Positions 31,705 to 41,387 are shown, counted from the first letter of the stretch. The stretch is DNA of 64,000 nucleotides from Spirochaetales bacterium (GCA_003252395.1 QKEL01000008.1:558001-622000); one strand, 5' to 3'. Made by a program: numbers and translations. Notes: generated by a model not told the origin, from the letters alone.

Positions 31705-33413
31705 AAACGAGTCTTTCTACGAAACTAATCGCGGGATTCCTCGCGGTCGCGGCCATTACGGCGGCCGTTGGGCTCATCGGGCGAAGCGGGGTAATCACGC
31801 TCAGCGAAGACCTTCACGTGGCCACGGAAAACGGCATTCCCTCGATCATCGACCTTGAGGTTATCATGGTACGGCTCCAGCAATATAAGGCCACCCAGCG
31901 CACCCTCATGAACCCCTTCCTGAACGACGAAGAATACGATCGCCAAATTACCAATATGGCCCAGTACCGAACGGAGTACAATGAGGCCATGGCCCGATAC
32001 GAAAGCCTCGATAGCTCCAAGGAAGAAGCGGAACTCTACGCGGCCTTTAAGACCGGCTTGACGCGCCAAGTGGAAAACAACGATAAGATCCAAAAACTGT
32101 CGCAGTCGCTCAGGAACAAGGTAGAGCCCATGGCGTACGCGGAACAAATGTACGCTATCGTCATGTCTGCCGAAACCAGGGAAGTATTCGACGGTAACCT
32201 CACGAGGCTTTCGACGCTCCTCTCCTACGTCAAGACCTATTACGGCGACGAGGTAGCCGCGCGGTCGCTGGCGAATTCGAACCGCATCAATCTGATAATC
32301 ATCGCGGCGCTCGTCATTGGCGTCATTCTCGCCCTCGCGTTGGGCATTATCCTCTCGCGCTCGATTACCAAGCCGGTGGTCGGCATCGTGAACGCACTCG
32401 CCAGCGGCTCGGACCAGATCGGCAACGCGTCGAACCAACTGTCGGTGAGCGCCCAGCAAATAGCCTCGGGCGCCTCGGAGCAGGCCTCGGGAATCGAGGA
32501 AACCACCAGCTCCATGGAAGAGCTCGGCTCCATGGTCAAGCAAAACGTGGAGAACGCCAAGGAAGCGAGCCTCCTCGCGGCCAAAACCGCCGACGCCGCC
32601 GTGCAGGGTTCGGCCCACATGGAGCGCATGCTCGTCGCCATGACCGATATCGGGAAGGCGGCCGACGATATCCGCGCGGTAATCGACGTGATAGACGATA
32701 TAGCCTTCCAGACCAACATGCTGGCCCTGAACGCGGCCGTGGAGGCGGCACGCGCCGGCGAGGCGGGCATGGGCTTCGCGGTGGTGGCCGACGAGGTGAA
32801 GAACCTCGCGAACCGGAGCGCCGCGAGCGCCAAGGAAACCGCCGCCATGATCAAGACCGCCCTCCAGAAGACCCAGGAAGGACAGGAGCTTACGAACCAG
32901 TTGGCGGAGATATTCAAGGACATAACGCTGAACTCGAAGAAATCCAACGAAATGACGCTCGAGGTGGAAACCGCGAGCCGTCAGCAGGACGAGGGCATCA
33001 GCCAGGTAAACACCGCCATCGTGCAGCTCGACACCGTCGTGCAGCAGAACGCCGCCGCCTCGGAAGAAACGGCGAGCTCCGCGGAGGAACTGCAGAGCCA
33101 GGTCGAAAGCCTAAACGATATCGTCTCGAAGCTCTCGCTTCTCGTGCTCGGCGTCGCCACCGCCTCCGCGCAAGGCTCGGGCGCCGCGACCCCCGGAGCC
33201 GCGAGCCGGCGACCGGCCCAAGGAGCCCAAGCCGCGCAAGGAGCCCGGGTCGCCCACCTATCGGACGCGAAAAGGCAGACGGGAATCCCGGCGCCGAAAA
33301 CCGGCAAGGATTCGGGAATACGGGAGAAACGCCCGGTAAAGGCGCAATCCCACCGCATTCCCCTGGACGACGATCCCGAGTTCAGCGACATCGAGGGAGA
33401 GTCGGCGTTTTGA
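31701..33413 (+). CDS. Methyl-accepting chemotaxis protein with four-helix-bundle sensor
   Basis: 570 residues. A membrane helix at about 10-28, a periplasmic helical bundle (30-190) of the 4HB_MCP type, and a second helix at 195-218 precede the cytoplasmic part. Only a short HAMP-like piece (SRSITKPV) follows before methylation helices with [19 protein letters not shown]. The hairpin tip [20 protein letters not shown], then [19 protein letters not shown], is canonical. The tail is Ala/Gln/Gly-rich and charged and has no CheR-binding pentapeptide. It is the operon's transmembrane receptor. Ligand unknown. Confidence 0.95.
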   Translation: MKTSLSTKLIAGFLAVAAITAAVGLIGRSGVITLSEDLHVATENGIPSIIDLEVIMVRLQQYKATQRTLMNPFLNDEEYDRQITNMAQYRTEYNEAMARYESLDSSKEEAELYAAFKTGLTRQVENNDKIQKLSQSLRNKVEPMAYAEQMYAIVMSAETREVFDGNLTRLSTLLSYVKTYYGDEVAARSLANSNRINLIIIAALVIGVILALALGIILSRSITKPVVGIVNALASGSDQIGNASNQLSVSAQQIASGASEQASGIEETTSSMEELGSMVKQNVENAKEASLLAAKTADAAVQGSAHMERMLVAMTDIGKAADDIRAVIDVIDDIAFQTNMLALNAAVEAARAGEAGMGFAVVADEVKNLANRSAASAKETAAMIKTALQKTQEGQELTNQLAEIFKDITLNSKKSNEMTLEVETASRQQDEGISQVNTAIVQLDTVVQQNAAASEETASSAEELQSQVESLNDIVSKLSLLVLGVATASAQGSGAATPGAASRRPAQGAQAAQGARVAHLSDAKRQTGIPAPKTGKDSGIREKRPVKAQSHRIPLDDDPEFSDIEGESAF

Positions 33414-33429
33414 CCCAGACTAACCGGGG

Positions 33430-34209
33430 ATGAGCGAACGGCTCCCCAAAGAACTGCTGTACCGCTTTCGCGACCTGATATACGAGCGGTACGGCATTCA
33501 TTACATTCCGACCAAGATCGAGATTCTCCGGAACAAGCTGGAAAAAATCCAGGTCCGCGAGGGAAACCTCGCGGATTTTTACGCCAGAGTCATATCCGGG
33601 AACAAAGCGTCCGAACAGGCCCTCCTCAAAGAGATCACCGTGGGGCACACCTTTTTTTTCAGGGAATGGGCCCACCTTAACCTCCTTATCGAGGATATCG
33701 AGCGGCGCAAAATAATCAGGCCCCATATCTGGTGCGCGGCGAGCTCAACGGGCGAAGAGCCCTGGTCCATCGCGATTGCCATGCTCGAGCGGGGCATCCG
33801 GAATTTCGTCATCGTCGCCTCGGACGTCAACGTCGACTCGCTGCGGGTGATGCACCGCGGATCGTATCACGGCGGGAAGTTCCAAAGTACCCCCGACCAC
33901 ATCAGGCGGCGGTACTTCCGCGACGAGGGAAACGACACGTTCAGCGTCAGCCCGGCCCTGCGGAAGTACCTCAAGATCAAGCGGCTTAACCTTCACGATC
34001 AAATCGAATTCGAGCGCCAGTTCGACTACGTGTTTTGCCGAAACGTGATGATCTATTTCGACGACGCCGGGAGGCGCAAGGTGATCCGCAATCTGGTAAA
34101 CAACCTTCAACGCGGGGGGCTCCTTTTCGTGGGGCACACCGAAGCGCTCCTGGAGCTTCCGCCCTCGCTCAAGAAAGAGGCTCAATCCGTGTTCAGGAGG
34201 ATCCCGTAA
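33430..34209 (+). CDS. cheR: CheR chemotaxis methyltransferase
   Basis: 259 residues. The SAM-binding CheR domain is evident: VGHTFFFRE, the CAASSTGEEPWSIAIAMLE block, VVASDVNVDSLRVMHRGSY, and FDYVFCRNVMIYFDDAGR followed by FVGHTEAL. It methylates receptor glutamates. It lies 16 bases after the mcp gene, with cheB starting directly after its stop. Confidence 0.95.
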   Translation: MSERLPKELLYRFRDLIYERYGIHYIPTKIEILRNKLEKIQVREGNLADFYARVISGNKASEQALLKEITVGHTFFFREWAHLNLLIEDIERRKIIRPHIWCAASSTGEEPWSIAIAMLERGIRNFVIVASDVNVDSLRVMHRGSYHGGKFQSTPDHIRRRYFRDEGNDTFSVSPALRKYLKIKRLNLHDQIEFERQFDYVFCRNVMIYFDDAGRRKVIRNLVNNLQRGGLLFVGHTEALLELPPSLKKEAQSVFRRIP

Positions 34210-35256
34210 ATGCCCAAGATTAGAGTGTTCATCGTTGACGATTCGGCCATCGTGCGGGAAATCCTGGCGGAACGGCTTTCGCGGCACCCCTCGATCGAGG
34301 TGGTGGGAACGGCCATGGATCCCTATATCGCGCGCGACAAGCTCGACAAGGTCGAGGTGGACGTCATTACCCTGGATATCGAAATGCCGCGCATGGACGG
34401 GCTTACCTTCCTCAGGCAGATCATGAAGCACTATCCGAAGCCGGTGATCGTGGTGTCCTCCCTCGCCCGGGACGGGAACGCCGCGGCCATGCAGGCCCTG
34501 GAGCTCGGCGCGGTGGACGTGGTGCCCAAACCGGGCGGCGCGGTCACGGTGGAAGAGGTCGTGGACACGCTGACGGACCGAATCCTCGCGGCCAGCAAGG
34601 CCGACCTCTCCCGGCTCAGCGAAACGTCGCGCAAGCTCAACGCCGCGCCCCGGGAAAAGCAGGCTAAGAAATTCCTGACCTCCATCGAAACCACGAACCG
34701 GCTCATCGCGGTGGGCGCCTCGACCGGGGGAACCATCGCCCTGGAAACGCTCTTTCTCGGCTGGGAGCCGGATTTCCCGCCGACCCTCGCGGTCATTCAC
34801 ATGCCGGAACGGTTCACCGCCTCGTTCGCGTCGAGGCTGAACGATATATGCCGCGTGCGGATCAAGGAGGCGGAAGACGGGGAAAGAATCATGGCCGGAA
34901 CGGTATACATCGCCCCCGGCGGGTATCACATGATACTCCGCACCAAGGGTACCGAGCGAACCCTCAAGATCGCCACCGGACCGAAGGTGTGCAACCAGCG
35001 GCCCGCGGTAGACCCCCTTTTCGAGTCCGTGGCGGATCAGGTGGGAAGAAACTGCCTGGGAATTCTCCTAACCGGCATGGGTCGCGACGGCGCGCGGGGA
35101 CTGTTGCGCATTCACGAGGCGGGAGGACACACGATCGCCCAGGACGAGGAAACCTCGGTGGTATGGGGCATGCCGAAAGAGGCGATAGACCTCGGGGCGG
35201 CGGACCGGGTAATGGCCCTGGACCGGATCGCCCCGTACGTGAGAACGAAGGTATAA
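34210..35256 (+). CDS. cheB: CheB chemotaxis methylesterase/response regulator
   Basis: 348 residues. Receiver domain: VDDSAIVREIL, phospho-Asp LDIEMPRMDGLTFL, VVSSLARDG and VPKPGG. The esterase domain has Ser in VGASTGGTIALETL, His in VIHMPERFT, and Asp in LTGMGRDGARGLL. Both parts are intact. The ATG follows the cheR stop directly. No cheD, cheC or cheX is seen in this operon. Confidence 0.96.
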   Translation: MPKIRVFIVDDSAIVREILAERLSRHPSIEVVGTAMDPYIARDKLDKVEVDVITLDIEMPRMDGLTFLRQIMKHYPKPVIVVSSLARDGNAAAMQALELGAVDVVPKPGGAVTVEEVVDTLTDRILAASKADLSRLSETSRKLNAAPREKQAKKFLTSIETTNRLIAVGASTGGTIALETLFLGWEPDFPPTLAVIHMPERFTASFASRLNDICRVRIKEAEDGERIMAGTVYIAPGGYHMILRTKGTERTLKIATGPKVCNQRPAVDPLFESVADQVGRNCLGILLTGMGRDGARGLLRIHEAGGHTIAQDEETSVVWGMPKEAIDLGAADRVMALDRIAPYVRTKV

Positions 35257-35266
35257 CGGATACGCG

Positions 35267-35282
35267 GGCCCGTTTCCGGGCC
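35267..35282 (+). terminator. Possible hairpin at the end of the che operon
   Basis: GGCCCG-TTTC-CGGGCC is a perfect 6-pair hairpin 10 bases after the cheB stop. There is no T-run, so termination strength is doubtful. Confidence 0.3.
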
Positions 35283-35287
35283 TCGCC

Positions 35288-36418
35288 TTACGCCCGTTCG
35301 GGCGCGGCGGACGAAAGCCGCTCGAGGCGTTCCCGCAGGGGATTCGGCGATTCCTCGAACCGAACGCCGTACAGGAAATTCTCCCTCATTTTTTTCACCC
35401 AGCTTATCCGGCTATCGGTGACCATTTCCTCGCGGCCGTTCAGTTCGTTTCGGAATACCAAATGGAGCGGCATGTCAACGTGGTACGGCGCGGCGCAGGC
35501 GAACTGCACGCCCCCCAAAGATACGTTCAGGGTCGTTACCCCGGACAGTTCCTTTCTCGTGCGGTCGTCTATGACCGAAAGGCTCCAGGTATAGGGAAAG
35601 CGCCCGAATTGCCGCCGCTCGGGAATGGCGGTCACGAATTGATCCTTGCCGTTATACTTCGCCTGATACAGCGCCCGGTCCGCGGCCGCGAGAAGCCCGT
35701 CGGCGGTTTTTATGTCGGGATAGGTCGCGAGGCCCGCGGAAAAGGTCACGTGATGCATTGAAAGGAAATTATCCTGCCGCGCCGCGGCGTAGAGGCGTTT
35801 CGCGAGCACCATCGCGCCGATTTCGTCGGTTTCGGGCAAAACGACCAGGAATTCCTCGCCGCCGTACCGGCACAGCACGTCTTCGTCCCGAACGGTGTTT
35901 TTCAGGACGGTAGCGACCCTCATTAAAACCTGGTCGCCGAACGGATGGCCCTTGGTATCGTTGATTTTCTTGAAATTATCGATATCGATCATGCACAGGG
36001 AGAGGGATTTCCCCCAGCGTTCGCACCGGTTGTATTCTTTGCGCAAATTGATATCCAGGTACCGCCGGTTGAAAATGCCGGTCAAGCCGTCGACCATGGC
36101 CTGACGAACCGTATCCTGAAACGCGGTACCCTCCACCAAGAGGGGGGCCGCCAGCGGGCCTCCCGGCTCCGAACAATAGTCGGCGATGGCGGTGTACAGG
36201 CTTACGGAGCGACCGAGTACGCCGCTCAGGAAATCGCGGCGATCCATGATCATTTTCCAATGCCGGGCGGCGATCTCCTCGGTGCATTCCAGGTGCACGA
36301 AATTGCCCAGGAGAGCCGAAAAGCTTAAATCCTTACGCCTTTCCCCGGTTAGATCTTGATCCCGGGAAACCGCCGATATTACGGCGAGTTTCAGATTATC
36401 AGATTCCTTTCGCGTCAT
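35288..36418 (-). CDS. Diguanylate cyclase with C-terminal PilZ domain
   Basis: 376 residues from ATG 36418; the upstream GTG at 36430 lies within the ribosome site GGGAGGGG. An N-terminal helical region of about 100 residues is unrecognised. The GGDEF domain starts DGLTGIFNRRYLD, with active site GGEEF and I-site RDED. From about residue 270, a PilZ domain: RRQFGRF (RxxxR) and LNVSLGGVQF (N/DxSxxG), ending LYGVRFEE. Synthase and receptor for the same second messenger in one chain is an uncommon order. No signal peptide, so it is cytoplasmic. It is convergent with cheB. Confidence 0.9.
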   Translation of the reverse strand: MTRKESDNLKLAVISAVSRDQDLTGERRKDLSFSALLGNFVHLECTEEIAARHWKMIMDRRDFLSGVLGRSVSLYTAIADYCSEPGGPLAAPLLVEGTAFQDTVRQAMVDGLTGIFNRRYLDINLRKEYNRCERWGKSLSLCMIDIDNFKKINDTKGHPFGDQVLMRVATVLKNTVRDEDVLCRYGGEEFLVVLPETDEIGAMVLAKRLYAAARQDNFLSMHHVTFSAGLATYPDIKTADGLLAAADRALYQAKYNGKDQFVTAIPERRQFGRFPYTWSLSVIDDRTRKELSGVTTLNVSLGGVQFACAAPYHVDMPLHLVFRNELNGREEMVTDSRISWVKKMRENFLYGVRFEESPNPLRERLERLSSAAPERA

Positions 36419-36550
36419 AGCCCCTCCCACTTTTTATATTTTTGCCATTGTATACGCCTTTTTACCGGTTGTCGAGATATATTGCCGGCAAGGCCCGCCT
36501 TGACCGCGACCGGCCCATAAAGTACCCTTGAGAGGAGGAGATTGCGGGCA

Positions 36551-38299
36551 ATGGTCGTGAAACGGGCCGCCGGCTTCCTGATGGCTACGGTCATGATGCT
36601 GGGAGCGGCAGCGCAAACGAATCAACGGGTTCTCTTCATCAATTCCTACCATAAGGGATATGCCTGGAGCGACGATATCGAGCACGGGTTTCTCGATCGC
36701 ATGGAAGACAGCAACCGGGGCGTCGAAGTCTCCTTTGAATATCTTGACGGCAAGCGTTTTATTTTCAGCGACCTTGCCGCCGCCATCGCCGATTCCATGT
36801 ACATCAAGTACCGTGAATACGCGCCGAACCTGATCGTTACCTCGGACAATATCGCCTTCGATTTCGTAAAAAGGTACCGAAACCGCCTTTTCCCCGGCGT
36901 GCCCGTGGTCTTTTGCGGCTATAACAATTTTACCGGAGACGAAATACGGGATATGCCCGGCGTAACCGGGGTAAACGAGCGAACCGACGTGATCGGCCTG
37001 GTAAACCTCGCGCTCAGGATACGGCCCGACACGACGACCCTCGCCTTCATCGTCTCCAGCGCCGACGAAACGAACAAAATCCTCCTTGATTCGGTAATAC
37101 GCGAGGCGTATCCCCGGTATATAGGCTCCCATAACGTGATCATCCTGAAAGACGAGCCCCTCAGGGAGATTGAGCGCCGGCTTGCCCTGCTTCCCCGTAC
37201 CACCGCCGTTTTCCTGACGGGCCAAACGAGCGACTTCGGCAACGGCCGCTCCCTTACCCCGGAAGAAAGCGCCGCGATGGTCTCCGTGATTACGAATTTC
37301 CCGGCGTATACCTTTTGGGAGTTTTACCTGGGAAGCGGGGTGCTCGGCGGGACCATGATAACGGGGTACGATCAGGGCAAGGCCGCGGCCGACATGGCGC
37401 TGCAAATCCTGGGGGGAACGCCGGTAAGCGCGATTCCCCCGCTCATGGTAACGCCGACCCGGCTGAAGTTTGATTGGAGGGTAATGGCCCGGCTCGGCAT
37501 ACGGGAATCGAGCCTTCCCCCGGGAAGCGCCATAATCAATCGGCCCGATTCGCCCTGGAAGGTCTGGCCGATTCAGGCCGCGGGCATATTGTTCCTGGTC
37601 ATCAGCGAAACCGTCTCCATCCTGATGCTGCTCCGGCTCGTTCGCTCCCGCCGCACCGCGCTGAGGGAACTCGCCGAGGAACGCTCCCAGTTGGAGCGGC
37701 GGGTGGAGGAACGGACCGCCGAACTGCAATCGGTCAATGAGCGGCTCCAGATCGCCAGCGAAACAGACCCGCTGACGGCCTTGGCCAACCGACGGGCCTT
37801 CAGCAAAAAACTGGAACAGGAATTCCCGCGATTGCGCCGATCAGGGGGGCTCCTTTCCCTGATCATGCTCGACATAGACCATTTCAAGCGGTTTAACGAC
37901 ACGTACGGCCACCTGGAAGGGGATGAATGCCTGATTAAGGTCGCGTCGGTGATCGCGGAGGCGTGCCATCGTCCGTATGACCTGGCCGCGCGGTTCGGGG
38001 GTGAAGAATTTATCGCGATTCTCCCGGAAACCGGGCACGAGGGCGCGATGAAAGTAGCCAACCAAATCAGGGAAGGGGTCGCGCGGCTTTCGATTCCGCA
38101 TGCCACCTCGGAAACGGGGGGATACGTGACGGTGAGCATGGGAGTAGTCACCGCCATACCCTTCAGGGAGGACAAGCCCCTGACCCTGGTTGATATCGCG
38201 GACGGAATTATGTACCGGGCGAAAAACTCGGGCCGGAACCGAATCGAATTCGTGGACCTGTCCCGCGAACAGGCCCTCGACGCGACGAAGCGCGCCTGA
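36551..38299 (+). CDS. Diguanylate cyclase with periplasmic ABC-binding-protein-like sensor
   Basis: About 582 residues from ATG 36551 with GGAGGAG ten bases upstream. A signal peptide or first helix (AAGFLMATVMMLGAAAQ) precedes a periplasmic domain of the ABC sugar/branched-chain binding-protein type: VLFINSYHKGYAWSDDIEHG, NLIVTSDNIAFDFV, VVFCGYNNFTGDE. A membrane helix near 340-362 and a coiled coil (SQLERRVEERTAELQSVNER) lead to a GGDEF domain (TDPLTALANRRAFSK) with GGEEF and I-site RPYD. It should translate an external solute into c-di-GMP. Ligand unknown. Confidence 0.92.
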   Translation: MVVKRAAGFLMATVMMLGAAAQTNQRVLFINSYHKGYAWSDDIEHGFLDRMEDSNRGVEVSFEYLDGKRFIFSDLAAAIADSMYIKYREYAPNLIVTSDNIAFDFVKRYRNRLFPGVPVVFCGYNNFTGDEIRDMPGVTGVNERTDVIGLVNLALRIRPDTTTLAFIVSSADETNKILLDSVIREAYPRYIGSHNVIILKDEPLREIERRLALLPRTTAVFLTGQTSDFGNGRSLTPEESAAMVSVITNFPAYTFWEFYLGSGVLGGTMITGYDQGKAAADMALQILGGTPVSAIPPLMVTPTRLKFDWRVMARLGIRESSLPPGSAIINRPDSPWKVWPIQAAGILFLVISETVSILMLLRLVRSRRTALRELAEERSQLERRVEERTAELQSVNERLQIASETDPLTALANRRAFSKKLEQEFPRLRRSGGLLSLIMLDIDHFKRFNDTYGHLEGDECLIKVASVIAEACHRPYDLAARFGGEEFIAILPETGHEGAMKVANQIREGVARLSIPHATSETGGYVTVSMGVVTAIPFREDKPLTLVDIADGIMYRAKNSGRNRIEFVDLSREQALDATKRA

Positions 38300-38313
38300 T
38301 CCCGATCCGAACC

Positions 38314-38586
38314 CTATCGGTCGTTCTTTTCGAAAATGCCGATCAATTCCTCGATTTTCTCGCTCCGGTCCGTTTCGCTCCCCTCGGAAAAGGCGTCGCG
38401 CACGCAGCTACGCAAATGGGCCTTGAGCACCTCTGCGTTGGCCTTGCGCAGGATCGACGCGGTCGCCTGAATCTGGTTCGAAACGTCCATGCAATAGCGA
38501 TCTTCCTCGATCATCCGAAGAATCCCGTCTATCTGCCCGCGGGCGGTTTTCAGGAGCCGGGAAACCTTTGCAGCGTCGGCGATCAC
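38314..38586 (-). CDS. csoR: CsoR-family copper-sensing repressor
   Basis: 90 residues, GTG start at 38586 overlapping the copZ stop. The Cu(I) ligand set C-H-C of CsoR is present with the classic spacing: Cys32 (YCMDVSNQIQA), His57 and Cys61 (HLRSC). The helical pattern LLKTARGQIDGILRMIEED is family-typical. It represses the copper operon in the absence of copper. A matching GC-rich operator lies upstream of copA at 41078-41094. Confidence 0.93.
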   Translation of the reverse strand: MIADAAKVSRLLKTARGQIDGILRMIEEDRYCMDVSNQIQATASILRKANAEVLKAHLRSCVRDAFSEGSETDRSEKIEELIGIFEKNDR

Positions 38587-38783
38587 GGGACGAGTTTATA
38601 GCCCGCGCCGGAAACGGCCGCGGCAAGGGTCGCGTCGTCTATCTCTTTATCCGCGGTTACCGTGGCGCTGGCGGCGTTGAGATCCACCGCGGCGGTCACG
38701 CCGGGAAGCGCGTTCAGGGCCTTTTCCACCCGCATGGCGCAATGCTTGCAGCTCATGCCATCGATTTTGACGGTCTTTGTCAT
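38583..38783 (-). CDS. copZ: Copper chaperone, HMA domain (CopZ-like)
   Basis: 66 residues, a single heavy-metal-associated domain: KIDGMSCKHCAMRVEKAL with the CxxC site, and the end GAGYKLV. It delivers Cu(I) to the P-type ATPase encoded just upstream; the genes are two bases apart and its ribosome site AAGGAG lies in the copA end. It overlaps csoR (GTGA). Confidence 0.94.
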   Translation of the reverse strand: MTKTVKIDGMSCKHCAMRVEKALNALPGVTAAVDLNAASATVTADKEIDDATLAAAVSGAGYKLVP

Positions 38784-38785
38784 CG

Positions 38786-41062
38786 TTATAACTCCTTCTT
38801 GAAAAAATTGAGACGCAGGGCGTTCAATACCACGGAAACCGAGCTGAAACTCATGGCCGCCGCCGCGATCATCGGGTTAAGCGTAATGCCGAACGCCGGG
38901 AACAATAGCCCGGCAGCGATCGGGATGCCCAGGGTATTGTAGATCAGCGCCCAGAACAGGTTTTGGCGCACGTTGCGGATCGTCGCGCGGCCGAGCCGGA
39001 GGGCCGTTACCGCGTCACGGGGATCGTTGCGCACCAGCACGATATCCGCCGACTCGATGGCGATATCGGTTCCCGCGCCGATCGCCATGCCCAGGTCGGC
39101 CGTAGCCAGGGCGGGCGCGTCGTTGATTCCGTCGCCGATCATCGCCACCTTCCGCCCCTCCGCCTGAAGGGAACGGATGGCGGCTACCTTACCCTCGGGA
39201 AGGAGGGAATCGAAGGCACGGTCCATGCCCGCCTGCGCGCGAATGGCCTCCGCGGTTTTCCCGTTATCCCCGGTGAGCATGATCACCTGCAGGCCCAGGG
39301 CCTTCATGGCGGAAACCGCTTCCCTGCTCCCTTCCCGGATCGTGTCGGCCAGGGCGATAACGCCCAGGGCCTTCCCGCCCCCCGCCACGCAGAAGGCGGT
39401 CTTTCCCGCCGCGGCGAGCGCGTTCAGCCGATCAAGGACCGGCGCGGCGTCGACGCCCCGGGATTCAAGCAGGGCCGGCGATCCCACCAGATGGGTAACG
39501 CCGGCCAAGGCGGCCTCGATTCCCCTTCCGGGAACGGCGCGGAATCCCGTCACTTCCCGCAGGGAAAGGCCCTCCTCCCGCGCCCGCCGCGCTATCGCCG
39601 CGCCCAGGGGATGCTCGGACGGGGCTTCCAGCGAGGCGGCTATCGTCAGGAGGGTTCGCTCGTCCATGCCGGGCAGGGAAATAACGTCGGTGACCGCGGG
39701 TTTCCCCTCGGTCACCGTGCCGGTTTTGTCCATGACCACCGTATCGATGGCGTGGGCGGTTTCCAGCGCCTCGGCGTTTTTAACCAGCACGCCGTTTCGC
39801 GCGCCCCGGCCGGTACCGACCATGATCGCCGTAGGGGTGGCCAGTCCGAGCGCGCAGGGACAGGATATAACGAGCACGGATATTCCCAATGACAAGGCAA
39901 AGGACGGATCATGTCCGGTCAGGAGCCAAACGAGGACCGTCAGCGCGGCGATACCGATTACCACGGGCACGAAAACGCCGCTTATGCGATCAGCCAGGCG
40001 CGAGATGGGAGCCTTGGAGGCCGAGGCTTCCTCGACCAGCGCCACGATCCGGGACAGGGTCGTATCGGCGCCGATTCGGTCGGCCCGGAAGGTAAAATAA
40101 CCGGTGAGGTTAATGGTCGCGCTGGTTACCGCGTCTCCCGGGCCCTTTTCCGCCGGAACGCTTTCGCCCGTAATGGCCGACATGTCCAACGACCCGTTCC
40201 CCTCAAGGATCGTGCCGTCTACGGGAATGCCCTGACCGGGGCGAATAACCACCGTATCGCCCACGACCACCGATTCCGCCGGTATTTCCGTCTCTATGCC
40301 GCCGCGGATAACCGTGGCCGTAACGGGGGAAAGGTCCAAAAGCTGGGAAATCGCGTCGGAGGTATGGCCCTTGGCCCGGTCCTCAAGGAACTTTCCCAGG
40401 GTAATAAGGGTGAGGATGGTCGCGGCCGACTCAAAATAGACGTTCGAAAGGTAGGCGTTCGCCACGTCCGCGCGACCGTGCCCCACGGCCCATCCGACGA
40501 CGAAAAGGGCGTACGCGCCGTAGCCCAGGGCGGCGGCGGAACCGATGGCGATCAGGGAATCCATGTTGGGCGAGAGCCGGAACAGATTCCGAAAGCCCCG
40601 GGTAAAGTACGTCCGATTCACGTACGCCACCGGAAGGGTCAGGAAAAACTGGGCGAGGAGGAACACCAGGGCGTTTTCGGTTCCGTGGAAAATCGACGGC
40701 AGGGGAAAGGCGAACATATGCCCCATGGCGATATATAAAAGCGGAATCGTGAAAGCGACGGAAACCCCCAGCCTGACCGGATAATCGCTCCCGCCGGGCT
40801 CAACGGCGGCAGGGTTTCGCCGCGGCTCGCGGGCAGCCGAAGCGGGCAACGCGCGCAATGCGGCCCCGTAGCCCTCATCCGTGACGGCGGCGACGATGGC
40901 GGCGGAATCGAGCACGGTATCATCGTAGGTGGCGGTCATGCTATTGGTAAGCAGGTTCACCTCTACCTTCCCGATACCCGCAATGGAAGCCACGCGTTTT
41001 TCTATGTGCGCGGAACATGCCGAACAGGACATGCCCGTAATATCGTATTTCTCAGTAACCAT
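38786..41062 (-). CDS. copA: Cu(I)-translocating P1B-type ATPase
   Basis: 758 residues. One N-terminal HMA domain (GMSCSACSAHIEKRV), eight membrane segments, A-domain ITGESVP, channel CPCALGLATPTA, phosphorylation site MDKTGTVTEGKP, nucleotide site SEHPLG, MLTGDNGKTA and GDGINDAPALA. This is the full CopA set. It exports Cu(I). It is first of copA-copZ-csoR, with a strong promoter and CsoR-type operator upstream. Confidence 0.96.
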   Translation of the reverse strand: MVTEKYDITGMSCSACSAHIEKRVASIAGIGKVEVNLLTNSMTATYDDTVLDSAAIVAAVTDEGYGAALRALPASAAREPRRNPAAVEPGGSDYPVRLGVSVAFTIPLLYIAMGHMFAFPLPSIFHGTENALVFLLAQFFLTLPVAYVNRTYFTRGFRNLFRLSPNMDSLIAIGSAAALGYGAYALFVVGWAVGHGRADVANAYLSNVYFESAATILTLITLGKFLEDRAKGHTSDAISQLLDLSPVTATVIRGGIETEIPAESVVVGDTVVIRPGQGIPVDGTILEGNGSLDMSAITGESVPAEKGPGDAVTSATINLTGYFTFRADRIGADTTLSRIVALVEEASASKAPISRLADRISGVFVPVVIGIAALTVLVWLLTGHDPSFALSLGISVLVISCPCALGLATPTAIMVGTGRGARNGVLVKNAEALETAHAIDTVVMDKTGTVTEGKPAVTDVISLPGMDERTLLTIAASLEAPSEHPLGAAIARRAREEGLSLREVTGFRAVPGRGIEAALAGVTHLVGSPALLESRGVDAAPVLDRLNALAAAGKTAFCVAGGGKALGVIALADTIREGSREAVSAMKALGLQVIMLTGDNGKTAEAIRAQAGMDRAFDSLLPEGKVAAIRSLQAEGRKVAMIGDGINDAPALATADLGMAIGAGTDIAIESADIVLVRNDPRDAVTALRLGRATIRNVRQNLFWALIYNTLGIPIAAGLLFPAFGITLNPMIAAAAMSFSSVSVVLNALRLNFFKKEL

Positions 41063-41077
41063 ATTCTACGCTCCGAT

Positions 41078-41094
41078 ACACCCCCCTGGGGTGT
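41078..41094. promoter_or_regulatory. csoR: CsoR-type operator
   Basis: ACACCCC-CCT-GGGGTGT is a perfect 7/7 inverted repeat rich in C/G blocks, matching the character of CsoR sites. It lies between the predicted copA transcription start and the ATG. Confidence 0.6.
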
Positions 41095-41107
41095 GGTGTG
41101 CACCTCA

Positions 41108-41136
41108 AACATAATCCCCCACGAAGCGTACGTCAA
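41108..41136 (-). promoter_or_regulatory. copA promoter
   Basis: On the minus strand, TTGACG (41136-41131), 17-base spacer, TATGTT (41113-41108). The predicted start near 41101 places the operator at about +7 to +23. Confidence 0.6.
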
Positions 41137-41176
41137 GGGTTACGAACCGGCAAACCGGAAAAAACGGCACAAGCAC

Positions 41177-41212
41177 GCGGCGGAACGGGGCGGCGCGGCG
41201 GAGCGGGGCGGC
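41177..41212 (+). repeat. Tandem 18-base GC repeat, two copies
   Basis: GCGGCGGAACGGGGCGGC (41177-41194) and GCGGCGGAGCGGGGCGGC (41195-41212) differ by one base; GCGGC starts a third. The region 41137-41320 between the copper and PadR promoters otherwise shows no gene that I can support. Confidence 0.6.
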
Positions 41213-41322
41213 GCGGCAAACCGCGGTTGCGAGGCGCGCTTTTTATCGAAGGAACGTAACAACCGAGCGCGGGTAGCGGGTTACAGAAGTAACGATGTCC
41301 TGAATAAAAATATCTGGATATC

Positions 41323-41351
41323 CTTGACTGTTTAATACTATACTTCGTATA
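41323..41351 (+). promoter_or_regulatory. PadR promoter with palindromic operator
   Basis: TTGACT near 41323-41328 pairs with TATATT about 18 bases later. The palindrome TATAC-TTC-GTATA (41339-41351) lies in the spacer and -10, embedded in an AT-rich block of GTTTAATA...TATTAAC. PadR regulators commonly bind such ATAC/GTAT repeats at their own promoter. Confidence 0.5.
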
Positions 41352-41387
41352 TTATTAACAATGATACTATATTAGACAGGAGGCACG

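Noticed and set aside
36434-37729. 431-residue minus-strand frame opposite the binding-protein/GGDEF gene
   Set aside because: Antisense to a gene with intact GGDEF motifs; no start site or family pattern.
41006-41335. Plus-strand frame across the copA 5' end and promoter region
   Set aside because: It runs over the CsoR operator, copA promoter and a GC tandem repeat and has no ribosome site; it reads as repetitive Arg/Ala/Gly.
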